Below are positions 10,301-19,911 of a stretch of 19,913 bases of DNA, in pieces; within the stretch, counting starts at the first letter, position 1, and the number at the start of each line of letters is the position of its first letter. The stretch is from NCBI GenBank assembly GCA_910592205.1, contig CAJVPJ010000650.1:1-19913 (forward strand), read 5' to 3'. The stretch is from Paraglomus occultum (Eukaryota; Glomeromycota; Glomeromycetes; Paraglomerales; Paraglomeraceae). The notes under the pieces are model-generated. The model did not search any database, was not told the origin of the DNA, and saw only the letters and a list, made by a program, of their open reading frames with translations. The position numbers and the translations under genes were made by a program.

Positions 10301-11139
10301 AAGTCTTCACCATTTTGATTAGTCATTGATGTGAATAATTCCACTCTATATTCATATTCATCCTTGCGACAAAAGTCAGATTTCAAATAAGGGGGAATTG
10401 CTCTTGTCCGTCTATTAGAAGAAGATGATAATAAGGATTGAGAAGTTGTACTCTCACGTGCTGAACTACGTAATGTTCGATCACGACCAGTTGTTGAAAT
10501 GAAGGGAGATCTAGTTGGTGATAATGATCGTTGTTGTATTTGTTGATTAGGCAGGGAGGTAGTAGTAGAAGAAGAAGAAGAAGAGGTGGCGGTACTAGAT
10601 GAACCGGGAATTCTAGTTGTTCGATTAGATCTTTGATTGTATGTACATTCAAGCTTGACCGATACGCAATAGTTACAGGGTGTTTTATTATAGCCGTCTC
10701 CATGACATTTGACCTGCAATTGAATGAAGAATGAGGAGATCGTTAGTTGTAACAAAGCGATTGTTGTTTGTGATTTGTAAGCCGTGCAGTTGACGATTAT
10801 AGGATATTGATAGTAGTGTAACTACACTTGTTTGCCTTATATAATATTCAATAATTTTAATTACAGCTTATACATTCCCATTGTGAGTGTTTTAGCCGTC
10901 TATTTTTTTTTCCTTTTTTTTTTTGCTTTTATTTTTTCGCATTCTATTTTTTTCCCGACTACTTGCACATTGACCGCAAAGACCGTTGATAAATCCTCTT
11001 CAAGTGTTTGTAAAGAGAACTGTTTTTTTTTCGTACTCTTGTACTTTACCTTCCTTCTCCTGCATCTATCACAAGCTATAGTCTTTAGTTTCTTATCGCG
11101 CAGTGGTTCAGACTCTTCTGAAGGTCTTTTACCACTCAT
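7330..11139 (-). CDS. Zn2Cys6 transcription factor, 4 exons, 1049 residues
   Basis: A nuclear fungal zinc-cluster regulator. I join exons 11139-11050, 10713-9972, 9785-9586 and 9447-7330. The start is MSGKRPSEESE, and a TAG sits directly before its ATG in frame. The DNA-binding cluster has Cys at 23, 26, 33, 43, 46 and 53 (CX2CX6CX9CX2CX6C), with the basic runs RDKKLK and RCRRRK. A Ser/Thr-rich linker covers about 62-130. The fungal-specific transcription factor domain begins near 198 (LYFQNFHPLLPVLHKNYF) and continues with LSTATAFFLLGIFDAQRS (289-306) and EARKRLWWAIQIVN (340-353, joined across intron 3). Residues about 605-1005 are Gln/Ser/Pro-rich, probably activating, with polyglutamine at 680-707. 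A His-rich segment (1006-1030) precedes the end, TWNWGM. Such proteins usually bind CGG triplets as dimers. The target pathway cannot be told from sequence, and no neighbouring gene suggests one. Confidence 0.93.
7390..7464 (-). other. His-rich C-terminal segment of the regulator
   Basis: Residues 1006-1030 of the transcription factor hold ten histidines in 25 residues, including HHVHSHSHGHGQGHH. Alternating His-X-His patterns of this kind bind Zn, Ni or Cu in other proteins. In a zinc-cluster regulator it could be a metal-sensing or buffering tail, or simply a low-complexity activation segment. Confidence 0.8.
8359..8442 (-). repeat. Polyglutamine-coding CAA/CAG tract
   Basis: Twenty-eight codons, all Gln (mixed CAA and CAG) except one Asp and one Glu, encode residues 680-707 of the transcription factor. 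The mixed codons and two interruptions suggest an old or selected tract rather than a recently expanded pure microsatellite. The opposite strand gives a meaningless polyleucine frame. Confidence 0.9.
9448..9585 (-). other. Intron 3 of the transcription factor, 138 nt
   Basis: The donor is AGA|GTATGTC and the acceptor TTTCATTCAG|TTGTGG. It is phase 0. Splicing joins EARKR to LWWAIQIVN, restoring the conserved Arg-Lys-Arg-Leu-Trp-Trp stretch of the fungal domain. Read through, the intron meets TAA within seven codons. Confidence 0.9.
9786..9971 (-). other. Intron 2 of the transcription factor, 186 nt
   Basis: The donor is CAAG|GTAATTTG and the acceptor is TTTTTTTATAG|AGATGG. It is phase 1, creating a GAG codon, so the protein reads NFYESAQ-E-MVNQYLNVPR as expected for this domain. 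A second possible donor (AAA|GTATCC at about 9936) gives the wrong frame for exon 3. Confidence 0.88.
10714..11049 (-). other. Intron 1 of the transcription factor, 336 nt
   Basis: The donor is AAG|GTAAAGTAC and the acceptor CAATTGCAG|GTCAAATG, with a CTAAC branch-like sequence about 30 nt before the acceptor. It is phase 0 and lies between the second and third cysteines, so only the spliced message encodes a complete zinc cluster. It contains A-rich runs (minus strand) opposite the T-runs at 10902-10936. Confidence 0.9.
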
Positions 11140-11290
11140 CTACGATGTTTGGTGTTAAAGGAAAGTTAACGCGGGACGGTTTCTGCGTTTTTATTTCGTT
11201 ACTATGGTCGTAATTCTTTGTGCTTTTTAAAGCACTTTCCGAGAATCTTTATCAGAAGTGACTTTGATGCTGATTAAATAGGGTAAGGGA

Positions 11291-11326
11291 CTATATAAGA
11301 AAAGACCGAACAGGTTTAAACCTGTT
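11291..11326 (-). promoter_or_regulatory. Upstream palindrome and TATA-like site of the regulator
   Basis: AACAGGTTTAAACCTGTT at 11309-11326 is an 18-bp perfect palindrome. Twelve bases closer to the gene, the minus strand reads TATATAG (11297-11291). The ATG is at 11139, so the TATA-like site lies about 150 bp and the palindrome about 170 bp upstream. The location suggests a binding site for a symmetric dimer, possibly the encoded protein itself. However, it lacks the paired CGG triplets typical of zinc-cluster sites, so another factor is equally possible. The plus strand reads TATATAAG across the same TATA-like bases. Confidence 0.4.
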
Positions 11327-13429
11327 TGCTTGTAGAGTATTTCCCCTATAGACAAATGAAGTTATATAGTCTGCATAGAGAGAATATGGTCGTATGGACA
11401 GATATTGACCCTTTGAACTTAACTTCCAATAACGAAAGCTGAAAAATATTCTCACTCGAACTTGAGTCATATTTATATTATCGTCAAAATATTGTTTTAA
11501 AACAAGCCAGCTATTTTTATGTTATACATTGTATATATTAATGTGACTACGTATTCAAAGTAAATGAATCCGAAGCATGCTGATGTTAGACATCGAAACC
11601 AATGAGACACATTTTCTACTTACAGCAATGATGACAATAATGCCAGGTTATATCTGAAAGCTGATATTGGGTCGAGAGTCTGCAATTAACCCAGTCGGAG
11701 AAGCAAATATATTAGAATTTAAATAGAAAATATAGTCCTATTGAGTATTTATATTGAAAATATACTAATTACAATAATTTTAGAGTAGTTTCCCGCCATT
11801 TTCCCTAAATGGTAAAGTATGATCATGTGTGCAACATTCATTTCGAGTCACACACATCCTTGCAGGCGGGGCTAGGTAATTAAAATTCAAAAAGTGCTAG
11901 CTATTATTATATTGTCTCGCGTTTACAACAACACGTGCTACTTCCCATTTCGATTACTCTAGTATATATATAAAATATGTCGATTGGAAAAGTAACGATA
12001 ATTTGGTAAAAACCATGCGGGGTTAACTGTTTACTGTATCATCTCTTTCCCCCCACCCCTCTCTCTCTTTTTTTCTTTGCTTTAAACCAAAAAACAACTG
12101 TATAATTAAGTTTGTCCTCGCTCCTTGCAGAACTCTTCATCGACAATTAGGAAACAGACCACCTTCATGATATGCTAAACTGTCAACATACATTTTTTCA
12201 TACTCGACAACTCCTGAACTTTGATACCAAAAAAGAGCACACTGCTGGAAGGTTGCAAATTGCAATAATTAGATGCCTTAGCGCTAAATGCACATGGACA
12301 ACTTTTTTAATAATGAGAATGAAATGACTGCAAATTATGTACAGGCAGTAATATACATACAAGACCGTTATGCTATTACGACACTAATCAACCAAATTGT
12401 AAAAACGTCTTGGTGATCTAGAGACGAGGGCCTATTTGACAATTAGTTGTATTCGATATTCGACTATTCTTCTTCTATTCAAATACGTATCGGGTTTACT
12501 AGGATAAACTTTATTATCGTTGTGGTACATATACATTTCACATAAAGACATATTTGTTGTATATCATTTAATTAATGGGCAATGTATCAACGTTACGCAG
12601 TTTTCATAATATTGCCATAGCTAAATCAATCTAATTCAATGTTAACAGTATATAATATCACACGTGGGTTTCATTTCGCATGCAAGGTTGTGGTTATAAT
12701 ACTCGGAGAGATTTCTTGTTGTTGATACAAAGTTTAATAAACACTATTTGTGTCGTTGTTTCTTAAAATCTCCCCCAACAAAACACTTGTAAGTTTTTCA
12801 GAACTAATCATATAATCGTGTTTTGAATAACCATTATAATCACCAAATATACATCTAATTTAGCATTATAGTCCTTTCACTTTATTGGTACTCCCATACT
12901 GCCCATGTACAAAATGACCGTTACTTTTAGCGCAAATCTTTGACACAAGTTTGTTCGAGAACATGGGTCGTTCGGGATCTCACTTTTTTCTCCGAGAAAA
13001 AACATCACACGGACCTAGTGTTCATGTGTACTATGCACTTCCTAAACAGCCGAACACTGCCTATTGTTTATTACATTAATAACGTCAAGTTTCAAAAGAA
13101 AAAGCCACCTCATTTTATAATTCGTTCAATAAATCATATGCGTTAATCGTGTATCCCGGTCCATCCATAGATATAACGAATAGTCCTTTATTCACAAATA
13201 CCGATTATAATATTAAAAAAATATAACATTCGAGAAAAGAAAAAGATATCTGACGTAGTAACATTTATCGAGGATGATTTGAATAGCATAATTCGTGTGA
13301 TTGGTTACCGTATTTATAAATAAGTAATAATTATGTAAAAAAATTTGCTATATGACTCATCCGTGGAAAACAGTCTAAAACACACACGGTAAATTCCTTG
13401 AGATAAGTTTTGGAAATAAATTAAATAAG

Positions 13430-13444
13430 TGATTACAGTAATCA
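13430..13444. repeat. 15-nt perfect palindrome
   Basis: TGATTAC and GTAATCA flank a single A. No adjacent gene is recognised. Confidence 0.7.
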
Positions 13445-14461
13445 TCATGACAAATATGGTCATTTAGGCGTTAATGTTTCTGACTGATTTCATTTATCAA
13501 TGTTTATTTGGTTTACGTAATTCATCGTTCGTTATGCCCCAAATTCATTTTGTATATAGAAATCTCTTGGTGAGTTTTTGGCTAATTAATTACATCAGAT
13601 AACAGAACATTGGTCACATAATCTACTTGTCACATTGCTCCCATTTCGTTTGTATCATTTTCTTCCACTAAGCTCTCATTATAACTGTTCAGTTTAATCT
13701 CGACAGTCGCCCATAATTAGTATAATGTCGTATAGATCGTCACATCAGTGAATTTAATATGCAGGGTAGACGATTTCAACAAATGTTGTCCGTCACAAAT
13801 TGTCTATAAAAGTCAAACAGGACGGCTTAATTACTAAAAATTGCACGCTGTTGCAGCCAAAAGTGTAGGTAAGTCTTACGCTCGTACGATACATTGTTTT
13901 TATTACTTGCGTAAAAAGATCCATTATACGGTGATATGGAATATAAACACATACGTTCCCTCTGTTTACAAACGAACAATGTGATCGTGTTCCTCTCCCA
14001 CTTACTATTGTCTTGTCTACGACAAGGTTATTGGCCAGTTTACAAAAATAGTCGTACTTGAAGAGCCAATGACGTATTTGTATTATGAATAGTATTCATG
14101 GTACACATGGCACACGTGAAGTAACACACCATGTTGTAATATGTATTAATATATACGGCAGCCAACTGTGTAAACGGAGATTAGTTGTAATCTGTATAAT
14201 CTTAATACATTTTGATATACCCGAGATTTATGTCGCATCACAATATGCTTTATTGCAATTACCATTCAGAGTTAAATATAATTGCATTACAATGCAAATG
14301 CTCATAACGTGTGTCATCTTAATTCAGATTTAGCAGATTGTCATTACCGTTAACTGATTTATCATGACGTTCAGCATGAAACCAGAACCAATCCAACAAG
14401 CCAAGCATTTGGAAACCAAAGAAAGTTGTAGTTCAAGTCTACGAGTTTTATTCCGTGCAGA

Positions 14462-14475
14462 CGTATACGTATACG
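14462..14475. repeat. 14-nt perfect palindrome
   Basis: CGTATACGTATACG is self-complementary and also a near-tandem of GTATAC. It is probably a chance or short-repeat feature. Confidence 0.6.
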
Positions 14476-15398
14476 GTCATCTCGAGCATGTCTTATTCAG
14501 GTTCTAATAGACGCGTAATATATTATATTCGTCTGACCCAGATTTAACAGTATGTTTAACTGTATTTTCGGCTTGTTTCATCTTAATAATAAAATCGATA
14601 TTACGAAATTGTTATTAAGGATAGTGTACACGTATGACATTGCACAAATCTCAGTCATTATATTATATTCAATATATCCGGCTCATGTGACTTGGAAGTG
14701 CCGCGCTTAAAATGGAGGTGCCGATAATAATCCGACTATTTTATTAGTTCACCCAACCGTAACCCTCCGACGGGAGCCAAATATAAACGTCCAATACGAT
14801 TAATGTTGATTATTTCGTAATTGTTGTGACAATATTTATTGTTCTTGGGTTTCATCAGCTTTTGTCGTCCTTCCGTTTGCAGACTCATTTACATTCCTCA
14901 AAATTCTCGGCACCACACATATGTCGCGCCGATATTCTTTTTACTAATATTCTGTTACTCAACAAGCCATCTGGTTATCTCTAACATGTTTTATACCAGA
15001 TTTGCGCAGAGATGAAACACAACTATGACTATTCCCATTCATGCAGACTATTGCAGACAATGTATTCGGCAACTATTATCATTGATGTTATAATTTGAAT
15101 AGTCATGATCATTGTTGCCATTTGTGTTTGAATACAGCCTGCGCAGTAGTCATTAAAAATAACAGTTCCTAATAAGTCCTATGTAAAAGGAAGAATGTAT
15201 GCCATGTTTAGTATTCTTCTGAACAAGGAAAACAGAAGAACTGAAACGCATATCGGATAGAAGACTAAATTATATAATCATCTCTTATGTGTTTGTTGAC
15301 AAATCTTAAATAAAGTGTTATTTGGTAACATAGTCACATATTATTAATCAATATATCATAAAGTACGTCTTTGTTTGCTGACGCGTGACTTTGCAGCA

Positions 15399-15506
15399 AT
15401 GAGGGAATGTGTGATAGTGAGTTACATCACATATTACCTGCGTTTCTTCGCTACGACCCTGGATACGTTGCACAAGCCTTCGAATTATGAGGATGATAAT
15501 GGTTGA
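15399..15506 (+). other. Unrecognised 35-residue open stretch
   Basis: The frame reads MRECVIVSYITYYLRFFATT and ends with a polar HKPSNYEDDNG before TGA. A possible acceptor, GACTTTGCAG, ends three bases before the ATG, and the frame is open for about 16 further codons upstream. Codon composition looks more protein-like than the surroundings, but no family or partner exon is recognisable. It could be a relic exon or chance. Confidence 0.15.
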
Positions 15507-17169
15507 TTTAGGTGACAATGGTTCATCAACATTTTCTCAACGATATAAGATTCTGCGTAGTACCACCAAGATCCTATTTATAACTGAATGTTATGGGACC
15601 TGTTGAATTTGGGTGTCACAATATGATTACAGCAATTTATCAAGTGCAGATTATTCGAGCCACTTATTGGACTCTATTGCTATTGTGGCAAAGACCAACT
15701 ATTCCGGCTATTTTCTAGTCAAGTCGGTACGTACATAAAAACCAGGAACAATTTACATTCGACCAAACAGAAGCCACAAGATTTTAGCACCAATATATCA
15801 TTTACCGCAGTCATTAAGACCCATTCAAAAATCCCAAAAGTTGGAGTCATTCCCTATAATCCTACAAATCAGGTTTTCCCCAATAACTGGACACATGATT
15901 ACAAGGTGTGTGCATGCAGTCTATGCATATCTCTAAACATCACTAGACGATTAGATTCTATTCGGCCATAATGCTTATATTGCATCACTCTTCTTCGTTC
16001 ATTGTGCTTTTTTGTTATTTTGCCCCTAATACGCCCCCTTCTCACCTTGTTCTACATTTAAGGACAATTTACAACGCCCGACCCCCATCCACACTCGGTG
16101 ACGACACAATACTTTGACCGTCACCAGAAAATGTTTATTAATGGGGGTGATCTGCAAATCATTTAAAGTAATCGAGTAAGGGATATTCCAGAAAAGGTTT
16201 ACGATATGCACGAATTTCATTGGCACTCGTACACTAATGTCGTGACTACAAATATACATGATAAAGGGACGTTCTACTCCCTAATCGTATAGATAAAGAA
16301 GGCTCTTTTCGGCAAAGTAAATGAGAATGAGACTACCCGATCTGCATTACATTCGGGTTAATCTGGACGAGTAATCTCGACAATAAGCTGTATTTTAAAT
16401 ACCTCATAAGTATTGTTATATACATTGTAACTTTCGGGAAGATCCCTCTATATTGTTTACCTTTAAAAGATTACGATCGACATGACAAAAGTACGCTCGC
16501 ACTTTGCCGCCGTCGTGACGAGGTTTTTCTTTGCAGACTCGTCGCATTCCAGATTTTAGGTTGTTTCAAGTATCGATCGGTATTCCAAAGAACTGTTACC
16601 TTATGCAGGCACTTGCACAGACAAAACTAACACTTTGTTCCAGTAAATTTTGTATCGGTATATATGTGTGTGTATGTGTATATATAAAGTTTGTTAGTGG
16701 TATTAATTTATTTATTATAGATTTACTGATTTAGTCGCCTTGTCGTGATAGGATTGTCGTTGCAATAAACTTATTAATGTGAATATCTCTGTAATTTATT
16801 GTCCCATTTAACCTACTTTTCGACCGATAATATAAGTAAGAAACATCTTTGTAGTAAATATCGGCTCCGTGATCGACAATTAAAGATATTAAATTTTTTG
16901 CCGAATAAAGTATATTTTTAATTCTATTTACTACTTTTGTAATAGAGTTTTGCCGTGACCATTTTAAACGCGAATTGATTGTCTAAATTGAGAACGAAGC
17001 ACATTACACACTGACTAATGAATACTCTAGAAGTTTTAAATCTTTACTAGATGATCACAATTTGGATTCCCGAGAGTTATTTTTTATGCTCATCGTCATT
17101 ATTACGCTCACTAGCCAAGTCTAACATGTCTCAGATGGTGTATGGAAAATCGAAAATACCCTGATAAAA
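15507..17169. other. Spacer with no gene seen
   Basis: The open frames here (16026-16259 minus, 16531-16734 plus) show no domain. The plus one runs into a TG/TA dinucleotide tract near 16660-16687. A 6-bp inverted repeat, ACCCGA/TCGGGT, lies near 16335-16360. Nothing else is supported. Confidence 0.5.
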
Positions 17170-17337
17170 ATGAGTATGCCAGAAACTTCTTTGTTCCAAA
17201 GACAACATTACGTGATTGAAGATGAGGGCAGGAAAACATGTGGTGTTTATATTAAAAAGATATGCAAAGAAATGGTATGCAAAGTCCAATGGTTTTGGAA
17301 AGTTCTGTTGCGCCGCCAAAGTCTTCTAGACTATTAG
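17170..17337 (+). other. Unrecognised 55-residue open frame
   Basis: An ATG-initiated frame includes QHYVIEDEGRKTCGVYIKK and MVCKVQWFWKVLLRRQSLLD and stops at TAG. It is basic and rich in Trp, Cys and Val, unlike the Ile/Asn/Tyr mix typical of chance frames here. No family is recognised, and no promoter or splice partner is evident. It may be a small gene, an exon, or a relic of a larger gene. The opposite strand has a 62-residue frame that looks less protein-like. Confidence 0.2.
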
Positions 17338-17440
17338 GAAGATATTCCAAATTAGCAAAACCTGCCGTGCGGTGTATTCGCTATATGTAAAGTGACTATA
17401 TTGGCTGCATTGAAAATGAAATCTTTGGTTTCATAATGCA

Positions 17441-17551
17441 ACAAATAATTGTTGTACCTCAGTTGGGCACCTGTCTCAGTTCCGGACAGAGTCTGGGTTC
17501 GGAACTAAGACAACTTAGTTCTGGGACGGGTTCCAAACTCGGACAAATAAT
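17441..17551. repeat. Hairpin block between 9-bp direct repeats
   Basis: ACAAATAAT occurs at 17441-17449 and again at 17543-17551, enclosing 93 bp of unusually G+C-rich sequence. Inside, GAACTAAG and CTTAGTTC form an 8-bp stem around ACAA (17502-17521). An overlapping alternative stem pairs GTTCCG (17479-17484) with CGGAAC (17500-17505). The pattern fits a small non-autonomous insertion with target duplication, but the block shows no clear terminal inverted repeats. Confidence 0.45.
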
Positions 17552-18879
17552 CGCTACACTTTAATTTAACACTGTCATCCGGAATTAATCATGAGACATA
17601 TATAGTAATAGCGTGTGATTGAGCATCAAATGTTACAAAGCGTGAGAGTTTCATTACGAGCCTGCACACTGCATCATCGATGTCAGTTATATAGTAATCT
17701 TGAATTACCGAAAATGATAACTTTATTGTAAATTCTACAAGTTCAGATGTTCTTATGTTCAGATGTTCTGTGCTCTTTTGTTTCTAATGTTTGTTATCCG
17801 ATAATTGAAACAACATGTACATGAACACGAATAATTAACCTATCGATCGGGTCAAAGATGTAGGTGATACGGCGGACGGGGCTTTGGTAAATTGTAAATA
17901 ATCCTTTTATCAAAACTTGCCAAACTGTGAATAACTTTAATTTCCGGTTGCAATAGAAATGGTCGCCAAGCAGAATTTTAATGTAAATAAAAAAATTTTG
18001 ATAACGCCATTAAACGATATGCTAATTATTAAGAGTTTGTAACTAAAATATTTTTCATTAGTTTTATCTTGCAAGTTTACTCGTTTTTTAGAAACGAGCA
18101 GTGGGTTTTAGATAAATGCACGCGTGCTGCTACACTAACAAATTACTATTTACATCTGTATTAAATATTTCGAACGGTTAATTATTGTAACATAAGACTG
18201 TTATCAGTGAAAATGTATTAACTACGTAATTTAATAACATTAACTATCGAGGGAAAGGCTACTTAGAGTTAAGACTATCGATTGCTTATCGGCTATTGCA
18301 TTGTTTGTACATAATACTTTACGCAAATTTTACTTTAATTAATATTTTACCTCAATTTTTCTTTTTTTATAATTCTGGTAAGTCTTGTGGAAACGTTGTA
18401 TACTTACATTTATACAATTACTATTTTTGAAGTAGGCATAAAAGCTGTATTTCCGCAATTATGGTTGTTTTATGCCATCATTGCTACAAATGCAGAGTAA
18501 CAATTATTGTGAGTTGTTGTATAAATATTAATATGCACAACAGCACTTTGTCCCAATATAACTAGAAAAGAAGAAAGTACTTCAACGTTGACATTAAATT
18601 TTTTTTTGCAAACAACCAAATCAAAATTTTTCCATCAGCTGTGTTTGCCCTTGTAAATAAAAAGTTGAGAAATAATGTAATGTGTATGTATATACAAATA
18701 AATATAGTTTTTTTTAATACGTTCAGAGAATTAGCAAAAAAGTTAATTTTGCCTAACATAATAGCTTTGCAACACGTGCAGAAGGATTGACAAGAACTTG
18801 ATTTTTTTTGTATAGACAACAGTTCACATTTTCACCGACCCCACAAAGATTTGTTGACTCTACTATATATATAGATATA
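17552..18879. other. Spacer with no gene seen
   Basis: Very A/T-rich. The 85-residue minus frame at 18562-18819 is low-complexity. A 16-bp tandem duplication at 17741-17772 is listed separately. Confidence 0.5.
17741..17772. repeat. Tandem duplication with 16-bp period
   Basis: GTTCAGATGTTCT is present at 17741-17753 and 17757-17769, separated by TAT. Looks like a simple replication-slippage duplication. Confidence 0.8.
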
Positions 18880-18990
18880 CTGCTGCCTTGCTAAAAGTTT
18901 TGCAGCTCCCTGATTATCTTCATAATCTTTAATAAGCAAATGTAGACTTTTTTTGTGACAGCATTATTTGTCTTTTAGCAGTGTAGATTT
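18880..18990. repeat. Possible inverted Tc1/mariner-like ends
   Basis: TGCTAAAAG (18889-18897) and its reverse complement CTTTTAGCA (18972-18980) face each other. They are flanked by ACTGCTG on the left and AGTGTA on the right. The CACTG...AAAAG pattern next to TA is reminiscent of Tc1/mariner terminal repeats. No transposase coding sequence is visible between or beside them. This could be a short deletion derivative, two nested ends or an unrelated foldback. Confidence 0.25.
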
Positions 18991-19519
18991 TTTGGATTAT
19001 CTTTATTTTGACTTTTTCTTATTCATAATAAATAAAACCTGTTACTCCAATTACTGACATTATTGTCTATGTCCCTCACGATTGTTATTTCAAAAATAAA
19101 ACGTTAACTGAGATTTTCTGTCACAAAAAGTTTGAAGTTCTGTAATTTATCTCCTGTTATGCTCTTTTGGGACTAGTACTAGCTTCTATTTACATATTAA
19201 TATTTCTAATACTAATAAAATTTCATGTTTTAAGAAATTGAGGGGTAATCTAAAGCAGAGTAATTTATGTCACACAACAAGCAGGCAGCTTTATTGAGGG
19301 ACTTGGAAAGAGCTTTATTGGACTTTGTTGCTATCACATAATTTTAGTGGTTAGCTAGTACTACATTTGCTATTACTATGTGGCATACTCTACCCTGATA
19401 CTAAATTGAGAAAGCAATATCAAAACAAAAGTATATGTATATTCAAAATTATTATACATCAGACTTTATATTTATTCAGAAAATTTATTTCAGTCATCAA
19501 GTAATAATAATACAAAAAA

Positions 19520-19532
19520 TTATTTATTTAAT

Positions 19533-19563
<31 letters not shown>

Positions 19564-19580
19564 TTATTTATTTATTTATT
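19520..19580. repeat. TTTA tetranucleotide microsatellite
   Basis: About 60 bp of TTTA/ATTT units with two small interruptions. It ends about 10 bases before the outermost similarity of the foldback element. Confidence 0.95.
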
Positions 19581-19589
19581 AAAAAGATT

Positions 19590-19772
19590 TCTATTAAACG
19601 ACTAATATTATTGTTGCAACCCGTTCTGGGATTGGACCTATTCTGAGAACGGGTTTCGAGATTGTCATCACATAAATTGTGCGCTTTATTGGTGCAAGAG
19701 ATTATTCTAATGTGACAATCTCGAAACAGGTCAAATCCTAGAACGGGTCATAACATTAATATAAGTTTTAAT
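19590..19772. mobile_element. Foldback (MITE-like) element
   Basis: The left arm (core 19618-19673) contains ACCCGTTCT, GGGATTGGACCT and TTCGAGATTGTCATCACAT. The right arm (core 19710-19748) carries their reverse complements in mirrored order: ATGTGACAATCTCGAAACAGG then AGAACGGGT, with small differences. Weaker pairing extends outward (ATATTANTG and TATTAAA on both sides). The left arm has an extra 15-17 bp holding a second AGAACGGGT (19646-19654), so that 9-mer occurs three times counting orientation. There is no coding capacity. A non-autonomous inverted-repeat transposon is the simplest reading; target duplication is not resolved. Confidence 0.6.
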
Positions 19773-19833
19773 ACAACATAATTAACAATAAAAGTTGTAT
19801 AAATCAATTTAACTTACGATTATCACATTCACC

Positions 19834-19911
19834 CTAGAGCAATTTCTGTAACCGTCTCTTCAGTAATAAACTGCTTCTTTTCTTAACCGTGCTACCGAGA
19901 AAAGCGTTCGC
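19834..19911 (-). other. Short open frame at the right edge
   Basis: Reading leftward from the window edge, a frame gives a basic 25-residue stretch (ANAFLGSTVKKRSSLLLKRR then LQKLL) and stops at 19834. It is less A/T-rich than its surroundings. It could be the C-terminal end of a minus-strand gene lying mostly outside the window, but it is too short to judge. Confidence 0.15.

Larger units (their letters stand above)
11327..15340. other. Long A/T-rich spacer with no gene seen
   Basis: No credible coding frame, tRNA or rRNA is visible over about 4 kb. Frames at 12940-13146 and 14085-14333 are short and random-looking. Points noted: a C/T-rich run ending in CTCCTTGCAG near 12050-12130 without an open frame after it, CACGTG hexamers near 11933 and 12661, a 15-nt palindrome at 13430-13444 and a 14-nt palindrome at 14462-14475. 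A TATAAAA near 13805 is followed by a perfect donor-like GTAAGT near 13868 but no coding frame. Confidence 0.5.

Noticed and set aside
10383-10703. 106-residue minus-strand frame overlapping exon 2
   Set aside because: An alternative reading of exon 2. The chosen frame carries the zinc-cluster cysteines and the fungal domain.
10832-11158. 108-residue plus-strand frame rich in Phe
   Set aside because: Antisense to exon 1 and intron 1; its Phe runs come from the T-tracts opposite the intron.
12050-12190. Pyrimidine tract and CTCCTTGCAG as a splice acceptor
   Set aside because: The following frames close quickly and no upstream exon was found.
17460-17545. tRNA-like GGGTTCCAAACTC box
   Set aside because: It resembles a B box only loosely. 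No A box or cloverleaf could be placed around it.
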